Below, piece after piece: positions 28,062-37,383 of a DNA stretch of 64,000 bases. The notes beneath the pieces were generated by a model. The model was not told the origin of the DNA. It searched no databases and saw only the letters and a list, made by a program, of their open reading frames with translations. The stretch covers positions 27,174 through 91,173 of the forward strand of contig RSEH01000194.1 in the NCBI GenBank assembly GCA_006503475.1. Reading direction: 5' to 3'. The DNA is from Stentor roeselii (lineage: Eukaryota > Ciliophora > Heterotrichea > Heterotrichida > Stentoridae). Within the stretch, counting starts at the first letter, position 1. Every line of letters begins with the position of its first letter. The position numbers and the translations under genes were made by a program.

Positions 28062-29114
28062 ATGGCTCAGCTCCTCAAAGTCCTTCTGCTTCTCATCGCA
28101 CTGGTCTTTAGTCAAACAGACAAAACGAAACTTGAGCAACTTCTAGAAATCCAAGGCGAAAAAGATTATGTGAGACTTACTCCAGCTCTTTTTAAGAAAT
28201 TCGTGCAAAATCAATCAAGGAATTACTTGATTGTTGTTTATTTCACTACTTTTATTTATGAGTCTCAATGTGAAGGTTGTGTGAAGTTGAACCCGATATT
28301 TAAAAGACTTGCTTATTCTTATAAAGAGTCTAATGCATTTGAACCAGCGATGACAGAAGATGAAAAGCTGAAGCCTGTTATTTTCGCTGCTTTGGAGTAC
28401 AGCCAGGAAAGTGTTGAAATTTTACAAAAGTTTCAATTTCAAGGACTTCCTAATCTTTTTATTTCGTCGAAGCCTTTCACAGAAGAAGGATTTTTTTACA
28501 ATGTTGACCGGTCGAAAATTCTTTCTTATAAGGAAGGAAAGGAATATAATGAGGAAAAAGTATTGAAATACCTGAATGAAAAAACAGGAAGAAAAGTTGA
28601 AATAAAAGTGCCGATGAGTGAATATTTAAAAATCTTTGTGTTTTACTCAACAATAATCACATTGACTATCTTGTTCATCAGGTCTCTTATTTATCACTTG
28701 TTTAACCCGAAGTTCTGGTGGGTGTTATCGATGATGGTTTATATTGTTTGTCTTGGAGGTGTTGTTTATGATATCATTCATGGAGCCCCACTTGGGGAAA
28801 GCGACCCTGAAACTGGAGATCTTAGTCTCTTTGCGCAAGGACCACGGGAACAATACGTTGTTGAAGGGTTTCTGATGGCTGGAGTTATTTCGTTGTCAGG
28901 GGTCGGCCTTATCATAGTGAACCTTGCTGGGTATATCGAGGGGAAGTGGATTATTAGGCTGGTTTCTTTGATTGGCATCGCTATTTGGGTGGCCTGCGGG
29001 TACTACTCCGACTTGATCTATAGAAAAAAGGCGGAATGGTATAACCCAACCTTCCAACCACCTGAAGGTTACTTAAAGGGAAGCCTAATGTCAGACCAGG
29101 GCAATAGTTTATAA
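28062..29114 (+). CDS. OST3: OST3/OST6 (MagT1/TUSC3) subunit of oligosaccharyltransferase
   Basis: The 350-residue product has a cleavable signal (MAQLLKVLLLLIALVFSQ), a luminal thioredoxin-like domain with C70-E-G-C73, and four membrane segments at about 192-212, 220-240, 268-290 and 298-315. This is the OST3/OST6 layout. The subunit forms transient mixed disulfides with nascent chains in the ER so that oligosaccharyltransferase can modify nearby Asn sites. Length matches yeast and human members (about 330-350). The start is TTATAAATG. Confidence 0.93.
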   Translation: MAQLLKVLLLLIALVFSQTDKTKLEQLLEIQGEKDYVRLTPALFKKFVQNQSRNYLIVVYFTTFIYESQCEGCVKLNPIFKRLAYSYKESNAFEPAMTEDEKLKPVIFAALEYSQESVEILQKFQFQGLPNLFISSKPFTEEGFFYNVDRSKILSYKEGKEYNEEKVLKYLNEKTGRKVEIKVPMSEYLKIFVFYSTIITLTILFIRSLIYHLFNPKFWWVLSMMVYIVCLGGVVYDIIHGAPLGESDPETGDLSLFAQGPREQYVVEGFLMAGVISLSGVGLIIVNLAGYIEGKWIIRLVSLIGIAIWVACGYYSDLIYRKKAEWYNPTFQPPEGYLKGSLMSDQGNSL

Positions 29115-29137
29115 TTAACTCCCAGTATTCTCCATAA

Positions 29138-30919
29138 ATGAATAGAGAATATGTCCTTCCTCATATCGACCCGGCCAATCATCATCTGACTGAAAAGGCC
29201 TGCAAAGACGAAACTCTCATCAACTACAAAAACTGGCTCATTAACAACGGCTGCATTTTTCCCAGCGTAAGTCTCAATCAGCTTGAATTCCCCGTCGCCT
29301 TCGGCGAATACGGAGTCATCGGGACCAGAGCCTTAGAAGACATTCCTTCTCTCAAGGTACAAAAAACTTAGGCTTTTTTATTCGTTCCGCTCGAAATCGT
29401 CATATCTCCTGAAAAAGTCAGAAAAAGCGAAATCTGTGAAATTCTCAGCATTTTTCCGAAACTCTTCAAAAGTCACTCAAGATGGGCGGATTACATGTTG
29501 TGGGTGTATGTTTTATATGAAAAGTTAAAAGGCCCTGAGAGTTTTTACCATCCTTACTTTGCCGCCATTGGGGAAAGTGAGATGTTGATGGACTGGACTT
29601 TGAGTGAAAAGGCGGAGTTGCAAGATAAATTTTTAGTTTTTGAAAGTAAGAAGCAAGAAAAAACAGCACTTTTTTACTATGAAAGCTTAGTTGAGGTCTT
29701 TCAGGCATTTCCTAACTTTTTCCCTCCTGATGATCTGCAAAGGGAGTTTTTTTGGTCTTATAAACTTGTAACGACTCGGTCCTTTTCTCATGGAGAAGGC
29801 ATGGTCATTCCTTTGGCGGATAACTTGAATCATGAAGATGTTTATGTTGATTACTTGACCTTATCGCGAGAGTTTTTGAATCGAAAAGCTCTGGGAATAG
29901 ATGAAAGCAAAGATTATAAAGACTTTTTAGGATATATTTCGAGATTTGATGGAAGGAAAAAGTTCAGAAGTCACTTGAACCGATTTGAGAAGTTAATTGA
30001 TAGGATCCCTGATGCGAACTTCAACGTTTTAAGGCATATTTGGGAAGTCGATGATTTACTTTCTGGACTGCAAAGCAGCAGTGATGAGGAAGAATTTGTT
30101 GAGGAAGATGAAAGTGAATCTAATGCAGAGGAGGATGAGGATGAGGAAGACGAGGATGAAGAAAGTTCACAGGAAGAACCTCCTAGTCTTGTTATTGAAG
30201 GAAAGTATTTTGTGATGAGGACTGGCTCTGAAGGAAGCTTTTTGAAAGGATCACAGGTTTTTAACTGCTATGGAAGACTGAATAACACTGATTTGCTTAA
30301 TGAATACGGATTTTGTCTACTGCCTAATCGATATGATAGCTTGTATGTCAGGGTATAATTCAATTAGATGATCAAGTCGAAAAAAAATGATGGCATTGTT
30401 GAAGTTCCTAAAATTGAATTTAATTCTGGAAGTCGGTTGAAGGATATGATTAAAATTTATTATTTGAAGTACTACAAACTTAATGAAAACTTTTTGGAGT
30501 ATTTTAGGAAAATCTTGGTGCAAAAACCTAGTGAAAGGTTTACTGTAAGTGAAGAACTTAAAGTTGTTACTCAAGCTTCACAAGTCCTTCTCCAAATCGA
30601 ATCATGTTACCCGACATCACTTGAAGAAGATGAAGAATTATTTAAGCAAGTAGAAAAACTTCCAATACGCAAATACTTCGCTTTACGTAATAATCACACA
30701 GGGTATCGAATCTCTCAAAAGCGCATTTTAAAAAGTCACTTAGAAATGATGAACTCTCTCAGAGACATTTTCTTTAACCTTCTCTTAGGTAAATCACTAG
30801 AAGAATCACATCTTCACAATAAATCACAAGATACAATCAGAAAAATGTATCCATTTCGAAAATACCTGCAAAATCTTAGACTCAATCAAGTAAAAACAAT
30901 TAAACTTAATGATTATTAG
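29138..30919 (+). CDS. SET-domain methyltransferase (SETD3/SETD6/RuBisCO-LSMT type), two introns
   Basis: Three open fragments join into 583 residues after removing the introns at 29357-29371 and 30353-30367. The N-terminal part has the split SET signatures of the LSMT class: FGEYGVIGTRALEDI, then SHGEGMVIPLADNLNHED and QVFNCYGRLNNTDLLNEYGF. A very acidic insert (about residues 300-335) interrupts the SET domain. The last 180 residues fit the RuBisCO-LSMT substrate-binding domain position. Class members methylate Lys or His on non-histone substrates; the substrate here is unknown. The last 14 nt overlap the coding end of the convergent channel gene. Confidence 0.87.
29357..29371 (+). other. 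15-nt intron (GTACAAAAAACTTAG)
   Basis: Ends with in-frame TAG. Removal joins IPSLK to AFLFVPLE and opens the SET gene. Confidence 0.93.
30353..30367 (+). other. 15-nt intron (GTATAATTCAATTAG)
   Basis: Contains in-frame TAA. Removal joins LYVR to MIKSKK and supplies the C-terminal domain. Confidence 0.92.
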
Positions 30920-32516
30920 TTTCATAATCCACTTCACTAGGATACTTTTTAATTTCCACTTCTCTGGCACGATCATAAATTTTTTTCTTATTTGCAATTT
31001 TTTCGATTCTTTTCTGCAAGTAGTTCCACTTTTCAACTGCGATAGAAATCACTTGCAGCTTGATATCCTCGAAGTTTTCCATGCACTTCATCAGGTTGAC
31101 CTGGTCAAGTATCAGAAACTCGCATTTAGCAACAGCCTTGACATTGAAATCCCTATATTCCCTATGAAAAATCTCAGCATCTCCAAAATAATCCCCTTTA
31201 TCCACCACTTCAAAAGTTCCATTTTCATTGAAATACTCGACTTTCCCTAATATAATAAAATAAATTTCACAAGCAACATCTCCAACCCAAAAAATAGGTT
31301 CATTCATATCAAACTTGATGGGCATGAGATGCAAAATGACAGTCCTGATTAAAACTTCAGGTTTATCTTGAAAGAAAAGATTTTCATCAACTAATTTTTT
31401 GTGCATTATAAAAATAAGCTGCTGTGAAAGACGCGTCGTCAAAGAAAGGGCGAAGGACTTGTGATCCTTTCGGGTATTTTCGAGGTTGTACTTGATGTGT
31501 TTCTCTATTCTTGAGTAGAGATTGTTGGGAAGTTTGTATTTTCGGTTTAAGAGCTGAAGGTTTCGCAAGTTGTACTCGAGATGGTAATTTCGCTTTGCTT
31601 GAAGGTTTAGACTTAGACTTATTGAACTGATTATGTAGGAAAAAAAAAATACACCGATGCCCATTGTGCAGATTGCGAAGATTTTCTCGGTATCTGTCAC
31701 GGGAATTATGTCTCCGAAGCCGACTGTGAAGATTGTAGTGCTTACCCAGTAGATGCTTGCTAAGTATTTGTAACTGTCATCTTCGTCTTGGATTTTGTAA
31801 TATGTGATCCATGTTTTGAAGTTCGTTTCATCCTCACCGACTGATGACCACAAACAAGCAGTAAAATGTAAAAACAAGCACAAAACCAAAAACCATAAAA
31901 TTAGATTTTCCGACAAATAAGAAATACTTGTGATCTTATTCAAAAGTTCAAAAATTTGATGAAATTTATTCGAAATCTTATGAATTCTCAACGTTTTCAA
32001 AAACCTAAAGTACCTCATCCTATGAATCTGATATTGAAACTCAACAATCTGATAAGGAAAATTCGAAATTAAATCAACAATCATCCAAGACTTCAAATAC
32101 TTAACAAAGATCTGAAATCCAGCAGTAACGTTGCTATTATTATCATAAACTCCAGTAAAGCAAAAAATTAACATATCAACAAAAAACACAAAATCGACAG
32201 TCGAATCAAAAGCAACCCAAATCAGTTCTTTTTCTTGATCAGACTGAAAAGTCACATTATAAGGCAAAACAATCACACTATACAAAATCAACAAAAATAT
32301 GAAACTGTCCCAAATGGCCTTAGGTGTATAATTAGGACTAATAAAGCACTTCTTCTCTCGAACAGGTGTAAGTTTTTTCAAGCCATTTTCAATCATATTG
32401 CATTCCTCTTCAATCTCCTGCACAATCGAGCTTCTTCTAAAAAGCTGAGGCGACAATTTAAGTGAAAGAGACCTTTTCGCCAATTGTTTGTTTTTCATAT
32501 GTCCAAAGCTGCTCAT
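30906..32516 (-). CDS. Voltage-gated-type K+ channel with cyclic-nucleotide-binding domain
   Basis: The 536-residue product has a six-transmembrane core. S1 is near 70-88 and S2 near 105-120. S4 carries basic residues every third position (R168, R171, K174, R177, K180). The pore helix has filter TVGFGD (264-269), and S6 follows at about 280-302. A C-linker and a cyclic-nucleotide-binding fold follow (about 390-500; GDYFGDAEIF...YRDFNVKAVAKCEFLIL). The GFGD filter suggests K+ selectivity. The R/E pattern in the cNBD phosphate cassette is not canonical, so ligand binding is uncertain. Ciliates use families of such channels in membrane excitability and ciliary control. Confidence 0.93.
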   Translation of the reverse strand: MSSFGHMKNKQLAKRSLSLKLSPQLFRRSSIVQEIEEECNMIENGLKKLTPVREKKCFISPNYTPKAIWDSFIFLLILYSVIVLPYNVTFQSDQEKELIWVAFDSTVDFVFFVDMLIFCFTGVYDNNSNVTAGFQIFVKYLKSWMIVDLISNFPYQIVEFQYQIHRMRYFRFLKTLRIHKISNKFHQIFELLNKITSISYLSENLILWFLVLCLFLHFTACLWSSVGEDETNFKTWITYYKIQDEDDSYKYLASIYWVSTTIFTVGFGDIIPVTDTEKIFAICTMGIGVFFFSYIISSISLSLNLQAKRNYHLEYNLRNLQLLNRKYKLPNNLYSRIEKHIKYNLENTRKDHKSFALSLTTRLSQQLIFIMHKKLVDENLFFQDKPEVLIRTVILHLMPIKFDMNEPIFWVGDVACEIYFIILGKVEYFNENGTFEVVDKGDYFGDAEIFHREYRDFNVKAVAKCEFLILDQVNLMKCMENFEDIKLQVISIAVEKWNYLQKRIEKIANKKKIYDRAREVEIKKYPSEVDYETNNH

Positions 32517-32585
32517 TTTTATATAATCAAAGAATTGAATAATCTAAATTCAAACATCTTCTATTTTTCTATATCTCTATAATTC

Positions 32586-33914
32586 ATGTCTTTTCTTCCC
32601 ACCTACGGCAAAAAATCAGCTTTCAAAAGAAACGTGTTTCAAGCCGTGATATCAAAAAGTGCAAACAAGTCACAAAGTGAGCAGTTCTCATCAGAGTTAA
32701 AAAATCTTGACGTGAAATGTATTTGGGTGTGCATTGTTGCAAGGACTCCTGATTACGAGTACTCTTATGAAGAAGAAGAAGGAGCCAGTAGTAAATTGTC
32801 AGGACTATTGAAAAGAATGGCGATTTCTGGAGTCATTGTCGGTGTAAGGCTCTGGCCTGACGGGTCTTTGCCTCAACATGACGTTTTTCGAATGATGATC
32901 AGCTGCAGCAAAGACCTGCTCATCGATTTCGTCACTCCCGTTCAGACTGTGAAAGAAGAAGTGACTTCAAGAAGACCTCATGTTATTGAGTTGGAAACCG
33001 TCAGTCATGAAGGCCGAAGAACAGTTTCTTTTGACAGTTTAGGAAAAAACAGCTCAGTTAAAATTCCGATGATCAAGGCAAAGACTCGACAAAACAGAAT
33101 TATTGAAAAAATTCAAGAAAGTGATATAAAAGCTTTACAGGATTTTATTAATCATTCGATTATTGGAAAACTTTTAATTGTGTTACTTGTTTTGCTTCAG
33201 AAGCAGAAACCGACTACGACTCTTGCAAGACAGTTTTTCGCTTCTAATAATATTCAAGGGTTAATGAAAAATCTTGACTTGGCCACCTTGTCCAAGGTGC
33301 AACTTGCAAGAGCTTCAAAGTTATTTAAAACTCTTTCAGACTACCCAAGTAGTTACTTCGAAAAGATATCAAAACCTGCTGCATTGATTTTTGAATTTGT
33401 GAAAAGTGTTTTGAGTTCTGATAATTCTCTGATTTCCTTGCCTTCAGTGCAGAAAAGAATTGACTGTAAAGGAGAGTATCTTAAGTCGAAATATGTGAGA
33501 AGTATTTAGGTTGTTTTTAATGTCGGAAAAGAAATTTTCCCTGAAGCGATTCCTGAAATTAAAGAATCGACTCCAACACCTGAACCTGATCCAGTTGATC
33601 AGCTTAAAAACTTGTCGATCAGGAAAAATCGACTTGATGAAGGAGTTGAAGAGGAAGAAATGGATCAGGTGTTTGTTGATGAGAAGTTTAAGATGGCTAG
33701 GAAGAATAGGCTTGAGGAAGAAGCTATTATTAGTCGATTAATCAACTTGAATCCCGATGATATTGACCCTGAGGTCAAAATTGACTTCGTTTTAACTGAT
33801 GACGATGTTATTAAGTTCTTGGCTAATGAGGAACTTGAAAATCAACCTACTGATTTGTTGTTAAAACTTGCTGCTAGGTTGAAAGAAAGAAGAGAAAGGC
33901 ACTCTTTAGGTTGA
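32586..33914 (+). CDS. Hypothetical conserved-looking protein, one intron
   Basis: Removing the 15-nt intron at 33495-33509 gives 437 residues ending in TGA. The N-terminal half contains compact strands and helices (for example KCIWVCIVARTPDYEY and GVIVGVRLWPDGSLPQHD), then a helical region. The C-terminal 130 residues are acidic with KNRLDE/KNRLEE repeats and end in a short helical segment. No known domain is recognised. A small perfect inverted repeat lies at 33284-33299 in the coding sequence. Confidence 0.75.
33284..33299. repeat. Short perfect inverted repeat in coding sequence
   Basis: Arms CACCTTG / CAAGGTG with loop TC, in the hypothetical gene at 32586-33914. Confidence 0.75.
33495..33509 (+). 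other. 15-nt intron (GTGAGAAGTATTTAG)
   Basis: Begins GTG and ends in in-frame TAG. Removal joins SKY to VVFNVG and extends the frame by 135 codons. Confidence 0.9.
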
Positions 33915-33931
33915 ATGTAAATAAGCTAAAA

Positions 33932-34738
33932 ATGTTCTTCTTTATGCTAGAAATCATTCAAGTTCTATCACTATCCAAGCCAGTACCCTCTATTCAGGAA
34001 GTAATTCTAATCGACCCAGTGCCTCGAGAAGGAACATCAAGTTGGAAGATCGACTCATCTCCATGTGGAGGAGCTTCAAAAGGTTTATCTCACAGTTTGA
34101 TCGACCCTGACTCTTACCACCCAATAACCTGGACGACTTTGACGCCATCACAAGGAGCAAACTGCACAGTGCGACTTCTTTACTCCGACACATCATTTCA
34201 AGTACTTCCTCTTCACAATGAAAAAAGTGAAAACGGTTGGTTCGCTTGCGGGCGCCGGGCAAGTCAATACGAAACAGTTTCAATCATAATTCCAAAACAA
34301 GTAAAATGCTCAGACTGTACCTTTCAATTCATTTTCAAGACCTTTCAAGGCGCTTCTTATCAATGCGCCGATGTGAGCATCAACCCTTCCGCACATCAGA
34401 GCTGTAAAGGAAAATGCAAGAATAAAGGAAGCTGTGAAGACAATCTTTGCATCTGTGCAAAAGGATTCGTTGGCACTTTTTGTGAAATTTCTAATGAAAG
34501 TGAAGAAGGTTCGAGTAATCTTGGAACTTTTTTTGTTTTTTTAGTGCTTTTAATTGTTGCTTCGGTTTTACTCGCTTTGATTTTTTATTGGAAGTACCCG
34601 GAAAGGGTCTCTGAAGCTGCGAAGTCGATTATGAGCAGAATTAGCATTGGATCTGTTGGGGATTATCAGAGAGGTAGACATGAGCATATTGCTGTTGATA
34701 TTAACAGAGAATCTTCGAGTTCTAGTGATCGGGGTTAA
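33932..34738 (+). CDS. Type I membrane protein with Cys-rich ectodomain and EGF-like module
   Basis: The ATG at 33932 gives 268 residues; the frame extends upstream only to a TTG. A short hydrophobic leader (MFFFMLEIIQVLSLS) is a likely signal peptide. The ectodomain has paired cysteines (PCGGAS, ANCTV, FACGRR, CSDCTF, YQCAD). An EGF-like module with CKNKGSCEDNLCICAKGFVGTFCE follows, then one transmembrane helix near residues 200-222 and a basic cytoplasmic tail. The ectodomain could be related to Bim1/X325-type copper-binding folds, but the evidence is weak. It is probably a cell-surface or endomembrane protein. Confidence 0.78.
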   Translation: MFFFMLEIIQVLSLSKPVPSIQEVILIDPVPREGTSSWKIDSSPCGGASKGLSHSLIDPDSYHPITWTTLTPSQGANCTVRLLYSDTSFQVLPLHNEKSENGWFACGRRASQYETVSIIIPKQVKCSDCTFQFIFKTFQGASYQCADVSINPSAHQSCKGKCKNKGSCEDNLCICAKGFVGTFCEISNESEEGSSNLGTFFVFLVLLIVASVLLALIFYWKYPERVSEAAKSIMSRISIGSVGDYQRGRHEHIAVDINRESSSSSDRG

Positions 34739-34749
34739 TGGATTACTAA

Positions 34750-37077
34750 TTAGGATTGGTTTAAGAGAAGGTCTTCGTTTAAGGGTATTGTGAAACTGTT
34801 TTCTTTTGATTTGCTTGTTGTTTTGTGGACTTTTGAACTTACATGCTTTTCGTGCATTGTCTTCGGCTTTCGATTTAGATCTTCGTCTTTGGAGTCTGAT
34901 GAAGGAATTTCTTTGATTTTTTCAGGGGTTGATGGGATTTCAATGGATTTATTTGACTCTTTTCTGGGATTTTTTTTATGGTTTGAGATTTTTTGGCTTG
35001 TGGAATCGTTTTCTTCAAGAGATTCTGATGGAGCTTTTGAAGGTCTGTCTTTTTTTTTTTTTGGTTCTTTTTTGATGATGTCACTGTCGTCTAGTAATTT
35101 TTTTTCTGGTTTTTCAGGACTTTTTGTTTTATTTTTTGATTCCTTTCTGATAAAATCACTGTCGTCAAGCAGGTTTCCCCCAGATTTCACAGGACTTTCT
35201 TTTTTTGATTCTTTTTTAACGAAATCACTATCATCTAATAAATTGACTACAGGTTTCGCAGGACTTTCTCTTTTATTTTTCGATTCTTTTCTAACATTTT
35301 CAGTATCATCTAAAAGTTTTCCAGATTTTTCAGGACTTTTATTTTTCGAGGCTTTTTTACTTGCTTGGCTGTCATCAAGCAAAAGATTTTCATTTTTTTT
35401 CGGACTTCTGTTCTTAATTCTAGGTTTTTCTATTTCTTCATTTTTTAAGTCTTCCTTTACTATTTTCTTAGGACTGATTTGCTTTCTTTCTTCTATAAGC
35501 TCTTTCTCGATTTTTTCCTTATGTTTGACTTTTTTCGGTGAAGAACTTTTTCTTTCTTCTTTTTTTTCACTCTTCCCAGTTTTTTTCGGCGAAGTTTTTC
35601 TTTCAAAATTTTCCATGACCTCATTTTTTTCCTTAAAATCTTCAGGATTTTCATCCGGATCATCGAAAATCCTTTGATTTTCTTTAAATTCTTTCGTTTT
35701 TTTGCTTTTTACCGAATCTTTCTTCTCAAGATCCTTTGTGCCAAATCGATTCCACTTGACTTCAACAGGTTCCGTTCCTTCATCCAAAAAGATGATATTC
35801 TCATTTTGACCTTTGATGATTTTTTTACTTTCCATAAAATCCTTCAGTTTTTCAGTCTTCAGATTTTTTCCCCAAGAAAAATAAGCTGCAAGAAGAGGAA
35901 CAATTTTAAATTCCTTTGAATTAAAAATTTCGATGACCTTCTGAGTGCTTTCAATGATTCTAAGTAAACTAAACCAACTTCCTTTATAGTTGCTGAAGTT
36001 GACCCAATCATCAACAACAGGCCAGACGAGTTGTGGAGGTCTTTGTTTGAAGAGAGCGATATAAAGATCTATAGTTTTTTGATACCCTTTAACCAGATTG
36101 ACTTTAAGCTTGTACCTGTCTTCAACAGTGACATATTCGATTTCCTTTCCAAAGACCTTCTGAGAAAACTTGTGATATTCGAGACTTATCGACCGGTGAA
36201 CCCTCCAAATCATTTCCACAGAATAACTCGGAGTGACAAGACTAGGCTGAAAGTAGGCCATTGTCAAGAACCTGGCATATTCTTCAAAGAAAACCAAAGC
36301 CATGTCTCCTAAGCAAAGTTTCGTATCAATAAATTCTTTAACATCTTTTTCAAGACTTTCCAGGATTTTTTCATACTTTTCTTCAGCAATGACTGAAACA
36401 TCGAGTCCATAAAAATAGTTGTCTTGTGCAGGTTCACAGTAAAATCTTTTACAAGTTTCTGAATTTTTCTTCTTGTTAAGCATCTCACGTACCATGTTTA
36501 AATGAAAGTAAATCTTGAAGACTTCTTGATGATGCTTTAAGGATGTTCGAAGAAATACGTATTCGTGGATTTGTTTAAGAAATGCTTCAAGTTCACTGTC
36601 AAGAATCCAAATCGTGTATTTTCGGTCAAGTTGCCAGAAGTCTTTTGAATAACTTGGCCAGAAATGAAGGAAAAGACTCTCGAATCCTTCTAAACTGCCG
36701 ATTAGGGACTTTTCTAGTTTTTGACTGAAGAGATTGTTGCAAAGGTCGGAGTAGAGGTCTGGGTGTTGCAGGGATTCCATCCAGACTTCTTCTACTAGTG
36801 GAGGAGGGAAAAGTGATGGTGTGCAAGGATCATTACTTGTTGATTCTTGATGTTTTAAAGAAATTGAAACTTCGATCATGAACTTCCTGAAGCATTTGAA
36901 TAAGCTTTGGGTAAAACTTGTGCAGATGTAGTTCCCTGTGAATAAGAAACAGGTTTCTGACCAAAATGAAGACTTTTCGTTGAATTTTGTTGAGTTGAAA
37001 AGTCTTTTTAGCTCTATTCGCTGACGTTTTTCTTGTGAAGAAGTTTTGACTGTTTTTTTAGATGAAGCACTTCCCAT
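34750..37077 (-). CDS. Lys-rich repeat protein with N-terminal helical domain (GRDP/DUF1399-like region)
   Basis: The 775-residue product begins MGSASSKK, a plausible myristoylation site. Residues of about 20-430 are helical; the stretch VEMIWRVHRSISLEYHKFSQKVFG recalls the WHxH-type helix of GRDP/DUF1399 proteins, although His placement differs. Residues of about 560-690 carry about five diverged tandem repeats of about 27-29 residues built on S-P-x-K...LLDDSD...KKESK. The rest of the tail is Lys/Glu/Ser-rich and disordered. Function is unknown; such repeats often bind nucleic acid or microtubules. Its stop is 11 bp from the EGF gene's. Confidence 0.75.
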   Translation of the reverse strand: MGSASSKKTVKTSSQEKRQRIELKRLFNSTKFNEKSSFWSETCFLFTGNYICTSFTQSLFKCFRKFMIEVSISLKHQESTSNDPCTPSLFPPPLVEEVWMESLQHPDLYSDLCNNLFSQKLEKSLIGSLEGFESLFLHFWPSYSKDFWQLDRKYTIWILDSELEAFLKQIHEYVFLRTSLKHHQEVFKIYFHLNMVREMLNKKKNSETCKRFYCEPAQDNYFYGLDVSVIAEEKYEKILESLEKDVKEFIDTKLCLGDMALVFFEEYARFLTMAYFQPSLVTPSYSVEMIWRVHRSISLEYHKFSQKVFGKEIEYVTVEDRYKLKVNLVKGYQKTIDLYIALFKQRPPQLVWPVVDDWVNFSNYKGSWFSLLRIIESTQKVIEIFNSKEFKIVPLLAAYFSWGKNLKTEKLKDFMESKKIIKGQNENIIFLDEGTEPVEVKWNRFGTKDLEKKDSVKSKKTKEFKENQRIFDDPDENPEDFKEKNEVMENFERKTSPKKTGKSEKKEERKSSSPKKVKHKEKIEKELIEERKQISPKKIVKEDLKNEEIEKPRIKNRSPKKNENLLLDDSQASKKASKNKSPEKSGKLLDDTENVRKESKNKRESPAKPVVNLLDDSDFVKKESKKESPVKSGGNLLDDSDFIRKESKNKTKSPEKPEKKLLDDSDIIKKEPKKKKDRPSKAPSESLEENDSTSQKISNHKKNPRKESNKSIEIPSTPEKIKEIPSSDSKDEDLNRKPKTMHEKHVSSKVHKTTSKSKENSFTIPLNEDLLLNQS

Positions 37078-37124
37078 TTATTTGATAACTGATTTAGTGA
37101 AATTAAAGACTTAGTCACTTTTCG

Positions 37125-37349
37125 TTAATTATCATCACATAGATCGAGGATGCTGTTGACTTTATCCACATTTTCTAGCAAGGTAGTCCATTGTTGCAAA
37201 GACAAACTGATACCTTTTTTACTGTGCTTAAGTCTCCCTCTTCCGTCCTCGTAGTACTCTCTAATACTGATCAGAGTTTTTCCTTTAAAACGAGCAACTT
37301 CGATGAATCTGGTTTTAGAAAGTTGGACTTTGAGTTCTTCTTTTTCCAT
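37125..37349 (-). CDS. SUB1: PC4/Sub1 transcriptional coactivator
   Basis: The 74-residue product is essentially one PC4 domain: FIEVARFKGKTLISIREYYEDGRGRLKHSKKGISLSLQQWTTLL matches the PC4 core, including FKGK, DIREY-like SIREY and KKGISL...QW. It lacks the Ser-rich N-terminal arm of metazoan PC4. PC4 binds melted or single-stranded DNA at promoters and sites of replication stress, as a dimer. It sits 34 bp from the HYOU1 stop on the same strand and starts with CATAAATG. Confidence 0.95.
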   Translation of the reverse strand: MEKEELKVQLSKTRFIEVARFKGKTLISIREYYEDGRGRLKHSKKGISLSLQQWTTLLENVDKVNSILDLCDDN

Positions 37350-37383
37350 TTATGAACCCCCATGATAAAATCTTATTATCTAT

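Noticed and set aside
34790-35677. 295-codon open frame on + opposite the Lys-rich repeat gene
   Set aside because: It is a Phe/Ser-rich mirror of the Lys/Glu/Ser codons on the other strand and has no protein-like pattern. The minus frame has a good start and a recognisable layout.
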